Numbered from the stretch's first letter, positions 9,163 through 20,954 are shown. The stretch is DNA of 64,000 nucleotides from Ariolimax columbianus (GCA_036924085.1 JAVGWX010000013.1:63501157-63565156); one strand, 5' to 3'. Program-made: numbers and translations. The notes: generated from the letters alone by a model not told the origin.

Positions 9163-12100
9163 AACTGAGATGCTAGTTCAGTCAGGCACAACACACTGAC
9201 CAGGGCATCGTGCCTGGGTCAGGCACAACATACTGACCAGGGCATCATGTCAGGATCAGACATAGCACACTGACCAGGGCATCACGTCAGGCACAACACA
9301 CTGACCAGGGCATCACGTCAGGCACAACACACTGACCAGGGCATCATGTCAGAATCAGGCACAACACACTGACCAGGACATTGCGTCCGGGTCAGGCACA
9401 CCACACTGACCATGGCATCGCGCCTGGGTCAGGCACAACATACTGACCAGGGCATCATGTCAGGATCAGACACAGCACACTGCCCAGGGCATCACGTCAG
9501 GCACAACACACTGACCAGGGCATCATGTCAGAATCAGGCACAACACACTGACCAGGACATTGCGTCCGGGTCAGGCACACCACACTGACCATGGCATCGC
9601 GCCTGGGTCAGGCATAACATACTGACCAGGGCATCATGTCAGGATCAGACACAGCACACTGACCAGGGCATCACGTCAGGCACAACACACTGACCAGGAC
9701 ATCGCGTCAGGGTCAGGCACAACACACTGACCAGGGCATCACGTCAGGGTCAGGCACAACACACTGACCAGGACATCGCGTCAGGGTCAGGCACAACACA
9801 CTGACCAGGACATCGCGTCAGGGTCAGGCACAACACACTGACCAGGGCATCGCGTCAATGTCAGGCACAACACACTGACCAGGGCATCACGTCAGGGTCA
9901 GGCACAACACACTGACCAGGACATCGCGTCAGGGTCAGGCACAACACACTGACCAGGGCATCGCGTCAGGCACAACACACTGACCAGGGCATCGCGTCAG
10001 GCACAACACACTGACCAGGACATCGCGTCAGGGTCAGGCACAACACACTGACCAGGACATCGCGTCAGGGTCAGACACAGCATACTGACCAGGGCATTAC
10101 GTCAGGGTCAGGCACAACACACTGACCAGGACATCGCGTCAGGGTCAGACACAGCACACTGACCAGGGCATCACGTCAGGCACAACACACTGACAAGGAC
10201 ATCACGTCAGAGTCAGGCACAACACACTGACCAGGACATCACGTCTGGGTCAGGCACAACAATCTGACCATGGCATCGCGCCTGGGTCAGGCACAACATA
10301 CTGACCAGGGCATCATGTCAGGATCAGACACAGCACACTGCTGACCAGGGCATCACGTCAGGCACGATACACTGACCAGGACATCGCGTCAGGGTCAGGC
10401 ACAACACACTGACCAGGGCATCGCGTCAGGCACAACACACTGACCAGGGCATCACGTCAGGGTCAGGCACAACACACTGACCAGGACATCGCGTCAGGGT
10501 CAGGCACAACACACTGACCAGGGCATCGCGTCAGGGTCAGGCACAACACACTGACCAGGGCATCACGTCAGGGTCAGGCACAACACACTGACCAGGGCAT
10601 CGCGTAAGGGTCAGGCACAACACACTGACCAGGGCATCGCGTCATGCACAACACACTGACCAGGACATTGCGCCAGGGTCAGGCACAACACACTGACCAG
10701 GACATTGCGCCAGGGTCAGGCACAACACACTGACCAGGACATCGCGTCAATGTCAGGCACAACACACTGACCAGGGCATTACGTCAGGGTCAGGCACAAC
10801 ACACTGACCAGGATATCGCGTCAGGGTCAGGCACAACACACTGACCAGGGCATCGCGTCAGGCACAACACACTGACCAGGGCATCGCGTCAGGCACAACA
10901 CACTGACCAGGACATCGCGTCAGGGTCAGGCACAACACACTGACCAGGACATCGCGTCAGGGTCAGACACAGCATACTGACCAGGGCATTACGTCAGGGT
11001 CAGGCACAACACACTGACCAGGACATCGCGTCAGGGTCAGACACAGCACACTGACCAGGGCATCACGTCAGGCACAACACACTGACCAGGACATCGCGTC
11101 AGGGTCAGGCACAACACACTGACCAGGGCATCACGTCAGGGTCAGGCACAACACACTGACCAGGACATCGCGTCAGGGTCAGGCACAACACACTGACCAG
11201 GGCATCGCGTCAGGGTCAGGCACAACACACTGACCAGGGCATCACGTCAGGGTCAGGCACAACACACTGACCAGGGCATCGCGTAAGGGTCAGGCACAAC
11301 ACACTGACCAGGGCATCGCGTCATGCACAACACACTGACCAGGACATTGCGCCAGGGTCAGGCACAACACACTGACCAGGACATTGCGCCAGGGTCAGGC
11401 ACAACACACTGACCAGGACATCGCGTCAATGTCAGGCACAACACACTGACCAGGGCATTACGTCAGGGTCAGGCACAACACACTGACCAGGATATCGCGT
11501 CAGGGTCAGGCACAACACACTGACCAGGGCATCGCGTCAGGCACAACACACTGACCAGGGCATCGCGTCAGGCACAACACACTGACCAGGACATCGCGTC
11601 AGGGTCAGGCACAACACACTGACCAGGACATCGCGTCAGGGTCAGACACAGCATACTGATCAGGGCATTACGTCAGGGTCAGGCACAACACACTGACCAG
11701 GACATCGCGTCAGGGTCAGACACAGCACACTGACCAGGGCATCACGTCAGGCACAACACACTGACAAGGACATCGCGTCAGAGTCAGGCACAACACACTG
11801 ACCAGGACATCACGTCTGGGTCAGGCACAACAATCTGACCATGGCATCGCGCCTGGGTCAGGCACAACATACTGACCAGGGCATCATGTCAGGATCAGAC
11901 ACAGCACACTGCTGACCAGGGCATCACGTCAGGCACGATACACTGACCAGGACATCGCGTCAGGGTCAGGCACAACACACTGACCAGGGCATCACGTCAG
12001 GGTCAGGCACAACACACTGACCAGGACATCGCGTCAGGGTCAGGCACAACACACTGACCAGGGCATCGCGTCAGGGTCAGGCACAACACACTGACCAGGG

Positions 12101-13560
12101 CATCACGTCAGGGTCAGGCACAACACACTGACCAGGGCATCGCGTAAGGGTCAGGCACAACACACTGACCAGGGCATCGCGTCATGCACAACACACTGAC
12201 CAGGACATTGCGCCAGGGTCAGGCACAACACACTGACCAGGACATTGCGCCAGGGTCAGGCACAACACACTGACCAGGACATCGCGTCAGGGTCAGACAC
12301 AGCACACTGACCAGGGCATTACGTCAGGGTCAGGCACAACACACTGACCAGGATATCGCGTCAGGGTCAGGCACAACACACTGACCAGGACATCGCGTCA
12401 GGGTCAGACACAGCACACTGACCAGGGCATCACGTCAGGCACAACACACTGACCAGGACATCGCGTCAGAGTCAGGCACAACACACTGACCAGGGCATCA
12501 CGTCAGGGTCAGGCACAACACACTGACCAGGACATCACGTCAGGGTCAGGCACAACACTCTGACCAGGACATCGCTTCAGGGTCAAGCACAACACACTGA
12601 CCAGGGCATCACGTCAGGGTCAAGCACAACACACTGACCAGGGCATCGCGTCAGGCACAACACACTGACCAGGACATCGCGTCAGGGTCAGGCACAACAC
12701 ACTGACCAGGACATCGCATCAGGGTCAGACACAGCACACTGACCAGGGCATTACGTCAGGGTCAGGCACAACACACTGACCAGGACATCGCGTCAGGGTC
12801 AGGCACAACACACTGACCAGGACATCACGTCAGGGTCAGACACAGCACACTGACCAGGGCATCACGTCAGGCACAACACACTGACAAGGACATCGCGTCA
12901 GAGTCAGGCACAACACACTGACCAGGGCATCACGTCAGGGTCAGGCACAACACACTGACCAGGACATCACGTCTGGGTCAGGCACAACAATCTGACCATG
13001 GCATCGCGCCTGGGTCAGGCACAACATACTGACCAGGGCATCATGTCAGGATCAGACACAGCACACTGACCAGGGCATCACGTCAGGCACAACACACTGA
13101 CCAGGACATCGCGTCAGGGTCAGGCACAACACACTGACCAGGGCATCACGTCAGGGTCAGGCACAACACACTGACCAGGACATCGCGTCAGGGTCAGGCA
13201 CAACACACTGACCAGGGCATCGCGTCAGGGTCAGGCACAACACACTGACCAGGGCATCACGTCAGGGTCAGGCACAACACACTGACCAGGGCATGACGTC
13301 AGGGTCAAGCACAACACACTGACCAGGGCATCACGTCAGGATCAAGCACAATATTAATACAAATTTTTGACCAAGACCAGTCTCTCTTCCATGTAGCGTT
13401 TCCATGGAAACAGGCTGTTTTCAAGGCAGCCTGGCTGACAAGATATGATCCCTGCAGTAATGAGCGCTATGCAGATAAAGCAAAGCATAGCACAACTGCC
13501 TGGAGGACCGTCGTCCACCTTCACCGGCACACACACAAACATGCACACACGCACCGTTGA
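9163..13560 (-). mobile_element. 37-bp-unit dispersed element, copy a (very expanded)
   Basis: Six copies of this element occur in the window: here, 19,886-20,770, 40,083-47,345, 49,700-51,459, 53,241-53,440 and 57,005-57,335. On the plus strand here it starts with ggggaactgagatgctagt, has the tandem array in the middle, and continues with a conserved flank of about 200 bp containing aaacaggctgtttt and agcatagcacaactgcctgg. It shows no coding capacity. I do not recognise the family. Non-autonomous elements with internal tandem repeats, such as Helentron-associated ones in molluscs, are one possibility. Confidence 0.75.
9176..13349. repeat. 37/31-bp minisatellite, roughly 118 units
   Basis: Unit core ggcacaacacactgaccagg. 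The long form is 37 bp; the short form lacks 6 bp (ggtcag) and is 31 bp. Variants repeat in the same order at a distance of 678 bp (the cgcgtaagggtcagg variant at about 10,602 and 11,280; ggatatcgcg at about 10,811 and 11,489). This shows that blocks of many units were duplicated together. Confidence 0.95.
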
Positions 13561-14110
13561 ACCTCGACTGGTCGGCCGACTGATCTCTTTCCATCCGCCA
13601 ACTGTCCATAGATGATATCTTTGGGAGTGCGACCATATCCCTTGCCCAAACCAAACCATTGTAGTCTTTGCTGCCTAAGCCTAAGGAGAGTGTACATGCT
13701 TGGAAGACTGGTGCGAGAGTGCATCCATGTAAATCATTCTGTCCCTCCATGTAAATCATTCTGTCCCTCCATGTAAATCATTCTGTCCCTCCATGTAATT
13801 CCAAGAATAGATCACATGCACTATAGATGGAAGATCTGTGCTCTTATTTGGCATAAGTTGTCAACGTCTTGCTACCTTATAGGAGCATGCTGAAAACACA
13901 TGCACTGTGCACCAGGGCCTTGGTTTTAATTGCTAGTTTCTAGTTTTCCCAGACACTCTGTGTGAGGCTAGCAAATGTAGCAGCATCTTTGCCAATGTGA
14001 CTGTCCATTTCTGGGTCTAGACAGAACATGTCGATGAACGATCCCAGGTATGTGAATTGGTGCACAGCTGCCAGCTCATAACCTTAACCCCACTGAATAA
14101 TAAAAGTATG
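13545..14110 (-). pseudogene. LINE reverse-transcriptase and C-terminal remnant
   Basis: Read right to left, the minus strand gives VHQFTYLGSFIDMFCLDPEM, GKDAATFASLTQSVWEN, then after a small internal repeat LPSMYTLLRLRQQRLQWFGL and PKDIIYGQLADGKRSVGRPV. These are the YLGS thumb segment and the L-R-x-RRLRW-GH / PKD-YG-x-LA-x-GKRS-x-GRP tail of a LINE ORF2. It stops abruptly near 13,545 where the 37-bp-unit element abuts it. Stops and frameshifts are present. Confidence 0.8.
13727..13800. repeat. 22-bp repeat, about 3 units, inside a LINE remnant
   Basis: Three near-perfect copies of a 22-bp unit (core ccatgtaaatcattctg) lie between the two halves of the LINE remnant at 13,545-14,110. Confidence 0.85.
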
Positions 14111-14227
14111 GAAGTTCCCACAGCCACTGAATTATCTTTCAGCTCGTCACATTTTTCTAGGTTGTTCACTTTGAAAATCTGTATTTTTGTTGTTTGTTGT
14201 TGTATAAATATGATTTGTTTGTATTTA

Positions 14228-14757
14228 GAGACATAAATATTTTGGGTCGATTGTCAGTGATGAAGGATCAAAACGTGAGGTGTTGGCCAGAATAGCACAG
14301 ACAATAACTGCGCTTGCACGGCTTAACAAAATCTGGCAAGCTAAACGGTTAGCACTATGCATGAAAATCAGATTAATGCGTACACTAGTCCTGTCAATAT
14401 TCCTCTATGTGTGTGAGACATGGACAGTTACAGCTGACCTTCAACGAAGGATACGAAGCAATAGGGCCTTTCGAAGACCTCTTGGCAACTGTCAAAGAAG
14501 GAAACTCGCTTGGTACGGTCACATATCGAGATCAAATGGTCTTGCAAATACAATCCTCCATGGAAAGGTGCATGGCAGACGACGAAGAGCCGGCCCAAAA
14601 AGAGATGGGAGGACACCATAAAAGAATGGACCAGTCTCCGACCAGAAGAGTCACAGGCAGCGGCATCTGACAGAGAGGGGTGGCGTGGGGTTATGAGGAT
14701 GTCTTCATGTGTGCCCCAACGACCTCACCAGTTATGGGATGACCTGACCTGAGAGAC
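14228..14757 (+). pseudogene. LINE ORF2 C-terminal fragment (VPQRPHQL family)
   Basis: The plus frame starts RHKYFGSIVSDEGSKREVLA, continues with IAQTITALARLNKIWQAKRL and FLYVCETWTVTA, then after frameshifts HGRRRRAGPKR, EWTSLRPEESQAAASDREGW and VPQRPHQL, ending at 14,752. This is the thumb and C-terminal tail of a non-LTR RT. The 28,004-28,614 copy on the other strand is of the same family. It is a truncated, frameshifted copy. Confidence 0.82.
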
Positions 14758-14972
14758 ATGCATAAAGAACTTGTTCGTGTTATTGTTTTTGTTGTGTGTG
14801 TGTTAGTTTCTGAGATACAATAAATGTGCAAATTTTAAAACGGCAACAACATATAGATTTTGCCCATTTCACTGGCGAATCGGGACCGTGATAATGTGAA
14901 AATCGTCACAGAACACTGATAGTGTTTCTTACAAGATCGTCAAATCTGCAATTTTCCCTTACAAGTGTATTT

Positions 14973-15493
14973 CTTCTTCTTCTTCGTACGCTGTCAAATG
15001 TCAACCTGTATTTGTTCGAAGAAAGCAGCGGTCATCCTGAGGTTGTCGACACTGCCATAGAGCTTGTCTAGTGTTGCCACTGGTGATGGCCACATGTGCT
15101 TTCTCTGGTCCTCGTATGTCGGACAGTTTTGCAGCAGATGTTCAGCGGTCATTTTCCTGGTTCAACAAGTGCATTCGTCAGTGCCACCTACCTTCAATTT
15201 ATTGAATAGGTGGTACCTCAGTCTATTGTGGCCTGTGCATGTAATAGGCATCATTTTTTGTGTAGCCAGTATGGTCTGTTTCCCATTTGGTCAGGTATCT
15301 GGCCCTAATAAGCCTTTTGGACTTTTCGTATGTCACACTAGAATCTGGTTGTGGTAGTCTTACACCTTCTTTTGCCAGTCTGTCTGCCTCCTCGTTGCCT
15401 TGGATTTTACAGTGGGATGGAACCCACTGTACCACTACTCTTTTTGGTGCGGACTGCTGGCATAGTTGACAGAGTACTGCTCTTAAATCATTA
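14973..15493 (-). mobile_element. truncated RNase H-type LINE insertion with 16-bp target-site duplication
   Basis: The minus strand encodes part of the RNase H domain (VQWVPSHCKIQGNEEADRLA; the H, GNE and AD residues are kept) and the C-terminal Cys/His segment (EHLLQNCPTYEDQR). It ends in a (GAA)n tail, seen as ttcttcttcttcttcg at 14,973. The 16-bp sequence ccttacaagtgtattt is at 14,957-14,972 and again at 15,494-15,509. An in-frame segment present in the 57,413-58,061 copy, between the AYY and RLRYHL regions, is missing here, and stops are present. Confidence 0.9.
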
Positions 15494-15509
15494 CCTTACA
15501 AGTGTATTT

Positions 15510-16165
15510 AATAATTCTAGATAAACAAATTAAACAGATCTATCTCAGAAAAAAATTTCGCAACAACTTACTTTTATCACCCGCAATAATGGAATAATCC
15601 GCAAGTCGTCCAGAAAAAAAACACACATCTGTTCAAAATCTCTTTAAACTAACTAAACCGGCCATTTTGGTTATTTACATCTGCAATGACGGCATTCCCT
15701 ATATTTTTATTCAAAATGGCCGTGTTTCAACCGATGTTAATACATGGCAATGCTCTAGAATAATTTTCTAATGGTGATCGGCAAATGTTTTTATCGCTTG
15801 GCTGTTTACACAGCCTTTAGGAGGATGGCAACAGTTCGTTTTGTCTGGCCATCCAGAGACATTAGCGTGATAAAGAATAATTATTGATGCTAAGTCTTGG
15901 CGTATCATTCATTTTCTGTCCCAACACATTTGTTCTGTTGAGACTTATTGTGAGACCAAAATCTTTGCAAGCCTTGTGAAACAGAGAACAAAATTGTTTA
16001 AAAATTGTTTAAAGTCAATCTAGCCATCTTGTTGTTTTCAAGAAGGAAGGAAGTGGCCTTTTCTATTGAATCATTTCTTTAGAAAAAACCAGTGTTAACA
16101 CAACGAATACACTTTGTGAGTATGCAGAGACAATAAAAAGTAAAAAGATCCTGTCGTGCCTGCGG
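15510..16165. other. no recognisable feature
   Basis: AT-rich, apparently unique sequence. I see no convincing frame, repeat or SINE in it. Confidence 0.5.
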
Positions 16166-16169
16166 CACA

Positions 16170-16409
16170 TAGGAAATATGGTGTCAGGTTCATATTATTT
16201 TGTAACCAACGGCACATAGTGGATGATGTGGTCAGTATCACGCCGGCTGCCTTTTACTTCCCAGATTTTCTGGTACCAAATTTCTGTGGCTGGGTCGACC
16301 ACAGAGTTCCGGTTCGTGATCAGAAAAAATCCCGCACCAATTGGGGATTGAACCGTGATCGCCTGACTGGGAAAACGGTGCACTAACCACTGTGCCACCG
16401 CGCTCTCCC
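16170..16409 (-). mobile_element. tRNA-derived SINE, family 2
   Basis: On the minus strand it begins gagagcgcggtggcacagtg, with A-box tggcacagtggttagtgc and B-box ggttcaatcccc, followed by a body of about 170 bp ending near ttggttacaaaat. The head differs from family 1. The 3' boundary is approximate. Confidence 0.8.
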
Positions 16410-16770
16410 TCAGAGACAGTGCCCCAGGTGAATTAATTTTTTTTTAGTTTGCAATGGTTCATTAAAAGATATTTCGTCTGGGAGCTTTTTTAATGGCCGA
16501 ACATTTGGCTTAAGCACAGAACTCATTCAAGCTCTCTTTCTTTTTTTTAGGTTACTCAGGAAATATGTGATAAAACTCGGATTTTCAGGCTTCTTGGCTC
16601 AGACAGGTATGTCACTACGTGTTGTTTGTTTGATATTTGCCCTGTTTTGGTAAGTCTTGCATTTTTCAGCCATTTCCAGAGTATTTTGGTTATATCTTTG
16701 TGTTTTCTGTCAGTACAGAGTCTTTAAAAAAAAAAACATTGTTATTTTGGAGCTGTATAATTTTGAGGGG
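16410..16770. other. no recognisable feature
   Basis: T-rich sequence between two SINEs, with no gene signal. Confidence 0.5.
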
Positions 16771-16774
16771 GACT

Positions 16775-16935
16775 CAAGAGTTCTTGAGGTAAGGTATCCG
16801 CATCGGGTGACGGAGGCCACGGGTTTGAATCTCGGTGGAGACCGGGATTTTTTAACGTGAATCTTCTGGTAAAAATTCCTGTGATTTCTGGGTAGTAAGA
16901 CTAGACTTTTGTGTTCAGTGTCGAGCAATCCCTTG
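16775..16935 (+). mobile_element. tRNA-derived SINE, family 4, copy A
   Basis: A degenerate head with ttgaggtaaggtatccgc and a B-box-like gggtttgaatctcgg is followed by a body (acgtgaatcttctggtaaa). It aligns with the minus-strand copy at 54,650-54,838. Confidence 0.65.
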
Positions 16936-17030
16936 GCAGCTAGAAATGGAAAAGAGTAGACTAAACGGCTGCTACCTGCACAAAATAATAGTAACCCGCA
17001 GGAAGTTAAAAAAAATACCTGCTACAGATA

Positions 17031-18384
17031 GCTGTCTGGACAGTGTCTGCTGTCTTAGTCTGGACAGTGTCTGCTGTCTTAGTCTGGGCAGTGTCTGTTG
17101 TTTTAGTCTGGACAGTGTCTGTTGTCTTAGTCTGGGCAGTGTCTGTTGTTTTAGTCTGGACAGTGTCTGTTGTCTTAGTCTGAGCAGTGTCTGTTGTCGT
17201 AGTCTGGGCAGTGTCTATTGTCTTAGTCTGGGCAGTGTCTATTGTCTTAGTCTGGGCAGTGTCTGTTGTTTTAGTCTGGACAGTGTCTGCTGTCTTAGTC
17301 TGGGCAGTGTCTGTTGTTTTAGTCTGGACAGTGTCTGCTGTCTTAGTCTGGGCAGTGTCTGTTGTTTTAGTCTGGACAGTGTCTATTGTCTTAGTCTGGG
17401 GCAGTGTCTGTTGTCTTAGTCTGGGCAGTGTCTGTTGTCTTAGTCTGGACAGTGTCTGTTGTCTTAGTCTGGGCAGTGGCTGTTGTCTTAGTCTGAGCAG
17501 TGTCTGTTGTCTTAGTCTGGATAGTGTCTGCTGTCTTAGTCTGGGCAGTGTCTGTTGTTTTAGTCTGGACAGTGTCTATTGGCTTAGTCTGGGCAGTGTC
17601 TGTTGTCTTAGTCGGGGCAGTGTCTGTTGTCTTAGTCTGGGCAGTGCCTGTTGTCTTAGTCTGGGCAGTGTCTGTTGTCTTAGTCTGGGCAGTGTCTATT
17701 GTCTTAGTCTGGGCAGTGTCTGTTGTTTTAGTCTGGACAGTGTCTATTGTCTTAGTCTGGGCAGTGTCTGTTGTCTTAGTCTGGGCAGTGTCTGTTGTCT
17801 TAGTCTGGGCAGTGTCTGTTGTCTTAGTCTGGGCAGTGTCTGTTGTTTTAGTCTGGACAGTGTCTATTGTCTTAGTCTGGGCAGTGTCTGTTGTCTTAGT
17901 CTGGGCAGTGTCTGTTGTCTTAGTCTGGGCAGTGTCTGTTGTCTTAGTCTGGGCAGTGTCTGTTGTCTTAGTCTGGGCAGTGTCTGTTGTCTTAATCTAA
18001 GCAGTGTCTGTTGTCTTAGTCTAGGCAGTGTCTGTTGTCTTAATCTAAGCAGTGTCTGTTGTCTTAGTCTAGGCAGTGTCTGTTGTCTTAGTCTGAGCAG
18101 TGTCTGTTGTCTTAGTCTGGGCAGTGTCTGTTGTCTTAATCTAAGCAGTGTCTGTTGTCTTAGTCTGAGCAGTGTCTGTTGTCTTAGTCTGGGCAGTGTC
18201 TGTTGTCTTAGTCTGGGCAGTGTCTATTGTCTTAGTCTGGGCAGTGTCTGTTGTCTTAGTCTGGGCAGTGTCTGTTGTCTTAGTCTGGGCAGTGTCTGTT
18301 GTCTTAGTCTGGACAGTGTCTGTTGTCTTAGTCTGGACAGTGTCTGTTGTCTTAGTCTGAGCAGTGTCTGTTGTCTTAGTCTGG
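17031..18384. repeat. 24-bp minisatellite, about 56 units
   Basis: Unit core tgtcttagtctgggcagtg, with variants tctggacagtg, tctattg and tctaagcag arranged in recurring blocks. Eight codons per unit keep frames open; the minus strand would read TAQTKTTD repeated, and a plus frame gives a Cys-rich repeat. The right end stops exactly at a minus-strand CR1 fragment. The open frames are a repeat by-product. Confidence 0.95.
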
Positions 18385-18490
18385 GTCCCTCTTGGTCTTG
18401 TAGGGGGCTATTTTGAAAAACATGTTATAGTCTAATTTATCCGTTCCTTTGATTATCTTATAAAGCTCTATTTAGTGACCTCGAAATCAG
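18385..18490 (-). pseudogene. CR1-like LINE fragment
   Basis: The minus strand (tttataagataatcaaagga, then gactataacatg) aligns with the C-terminal region of the CR1-like copies at 51,548-52,254 and 20,955-21,690. Its reading stops where the 24-bp array begins. Confidence 0.75.
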
Positions 18491-19619
18491 ATATGTCGGA
18501 CCGAAAGGTGCAAATATTGCAGTCAATGTGTAAACTACAACACAGCGTATTCTGTTCTCTGGATTGCATCCTGCTACTTGCAAAACACTTGTCAAAACTT
18601 AGTAGCCGGAGTTTGAGAATGAATGACGAAGAAGAAGAGGAAGTTCTTCAATATAAAACGCTGCTGGATGTTTGAATTAGATAGAATAACATTTACAGCT
18701 GCAGATGCTCCATTGGGCTTGTTGGGATGTAATAGTTTAAAAGTAAAGTGCTTTTTAGTGCTGGTGAAAAATTAGGTATGGAAGCTGACGGTTTTTTAAT
18801 GCCCTGTGTGTACTGATATAACCAAAAGAACATCGTAGTTGAAATGAATGTACTTCTGTTTATTGAGAGATGCTGCAAAGATGGCACCGTAACCAGTTGC
18901 GGCACTACATTGCTCTGTTTTAGTTCATTATGGATGCCGCCAGACCACGGATTTGCCCGGACCTCACACTAGTCGACGACTTACACTTGTGTTCACGGAA
19001 ACGTGTTGTTATTGTTTTCCATTTGGACTGGTTAATTCATTCATTTTTATGATTTCCTCCGTCCGATTATCCTGGAATGGACATTGGCTATATGAGTAGC
19101 ACTATGCTTGAACGTGTGTCATATTTCACGGTTTAGTTCACACGGCTGAACTTCACGAAATTGCCGCTCCTCGCCTTAGCTGCAAATAGTGTCGGTTGTG
19201 GTGTGTGAAATTTAGACACAACTATAATGGACTAGAACACGGCCCAGGAGATAGGCCCAACTCTTTCATACACAGAGTGATGTCCCTATGACCTCTTGCA
19301 GTTATGAGAAAGTCACAACACACATCCCTCTCCACTGTCTTGCGGGCTACCTGTTTATGTGAAAGGCTTTGGGAGTAAACCCTGAGGAGAAATCTGCACC
19401 CTGTGCTATCTTCAGTCGTCTCTATAAATATCTTCCACTGGCCAAGGGTAGCTCAGGACCAGAGAGTGAGGTTGACAAAAGGCGCTGTTTCTTCCTCACT
19501 TTAATCCAAATCACTGCGCAAGTCACCCATTTCACCGGACACAGCAAGAGAAAAGACTGTCCACACGACTGAACAAAGAGAGTTGTCTTCATCACATGTG
19601 ATCAACGACCATCTCACTT
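18491..19619. other. mostly unassigned; SINE-like domain near 19,420-19,530
   Basis: No gene is recognised. The segment around gagagtgaggttgac and ttcttcctcact is shared with 29,288-29,400 and may be the central domain of a SINE whose head is lost. Confidence 0.45.
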
Positions 19620-19830
19620 CTGTTTGTTGTTGTTTCTGTTTCTGTGAATCTACTTCAGTGCACTCCAGGCATACCCATAGGTGCAAAGTCTCTCTAAGTA
19701 AATGGTGCAGCGTCTCAATGCTGATGGTCTCTGTAGCTCGGTGGTTGTATACTCTCTTGGTCTGTCATGTCATGTGCCCCTCTGCTCGAGCCTCATTTGA
19801 TGTCGAAACTTTGCAGTCTGGTTTGTTCAT
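19620..19830 (-). pseudogene. 3' end of an unclassified LINE (W-V-C-x-E-C terminus)
   Basis: The minus strand encodes HLWVCLECTEVDS near its end, followed by an A-rich tail (cagaaacagaaacaacaac). It is homologous to the insertion at 21,181-21,514. Confidence 0.6.
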
Positions 19831-19885
19831 TCATCTATTTTGTTGTACTCGTCTAACAGGCGGTCATTGATTGATATTATTGATT

Positions 19886-20770
19886 GTTGTTGTTGCGATT
19901 TAATGCCCACAATGAGTAAGTTAACTCTTTTGTGTGCTCTGAAATGGGCGTTAAATGACGGACTTAAATAGCTTTCCTCACATCCTGAGCGTGCATGGTT
20001 GGTTATTGATCCAGTGGCCTATGGGCTCTTGCCCTTTGGCCCAATGCCATTTAGTGGTATCTGCAAGTGTTTGCAAGCTTTTTGTTTAGTTCCGTACAAA
20101 ATATTCCATTTGTCTGGCCTCGGAGGAAGAAGCTCTTTCCATACATTGGTAAGTGCTGGACATTCAAAAAGATGATGATCAACAGATTCATAGGGATGTG
20201 TGCACAGCCAACACTCTGGGTTATGTTCTGTTCAAGTGACTCTTAAGTTGTAAATGTTGAATGCGAAGTTGGAAAAAGGTGCTTTGTTCTCTCCTTTTCA
20301 GGAGGTTGATGTTGTCTTTGGGATTTGGGATGGCCAAATGTTTGTAGATTTCTCTCGCAGTATTTCTCATTGCCCTTCTATTCAGCCAGGCCTCATTGTT
20401 CGCAGTCTTCATTAGTTGTTTGACTGTAGAGTTGTTGGTGTGTATTGTTGTTCTTGACTTGATCCCTTCTTAGCCAGTCTGTTCGAGCGTGCATGAAGGT
20501 GGACCCAGACCCCCAGGCGGTTGTGTTATGCTTGGCACCATCTTTATGCCGCTCACTACTACAGGGATCATGCCAACCCACATCTCATCATCCAGACTGC
20601 CTGGAAAACAGCCTGTTTCGAGGGAATGCTACATTGTAAAGAGATAATGGTCTTGGTCAGTATATAATGCCTATCCCTGATGCTACGTCCTGGTCAGTAT
20701 ACTGTGCCTGGCCCTGACGCGACGTCCTGGTCAGTATGTTGTACCTGACCGGACTAGTGTCTCAGTTCCC
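19886..20770 (+). mobile_element. 37-bp-unit dispersed element, copy b (about 2 units, interrupted)
   Basis: It begins with ttgttgttgcgatttaatgc and carries the family flank (atcctgagcgtgcatg, cagcctgtttcgaggg). It has only about two diverged 37-bp units (cctggtcagtat) at 20,655-20,745 and ends with ggactagtgtctcagttccc. A LINE at 19,998-20,484 splits it. This copy shows the little-expanded form. Confidence 0.8.
19998..20484 (-). mobile_element. truncated LINE with C-terminal Cys/His motif and 11-bp target-site duplication
   Basis: The minus strand encodes MKTANNEAWLNRRAMRNTAR, then LLKRREQSTFFQLRIQHLQL; after a one-base frameshift it reads ECWLCTHPYESVDHHLFECP. That C-x2-C-x-H...H-x4-C pattern is typical of the end of RNase H-bearing LINEs. 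The element ends in ggatcaataacc. The 11 bases gagcgtgcatg flank it at 19,987-19,997 and 20,485-20,495. Confidence 0.9.
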
Positions 20771-20954
20771 CACTTCTGTTAGAAAGAAGGTTGTATTTTT
20801 AGAACTACATAAATTCCTTACCTGTATTAGTTATTCCGTTTGCATAATTATAGGTTTCATTTGATTGGTTTTTATATGTATTTTATCAGGTTTTTTGAAC
20901 ATTATTGGTTGAAATGTCAGTATTTGTCTGTGGAAGGTCTTGTGCAAAACTAAT

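Noticed and set aside
17187..18416. Cys-rich secreted protein of about 400 residues
   Set aside because: It is a 24-bp repeat read in one frame. Equivalent open frames exist in the other frames, and there is no signal peptide or non-repeat sequence.
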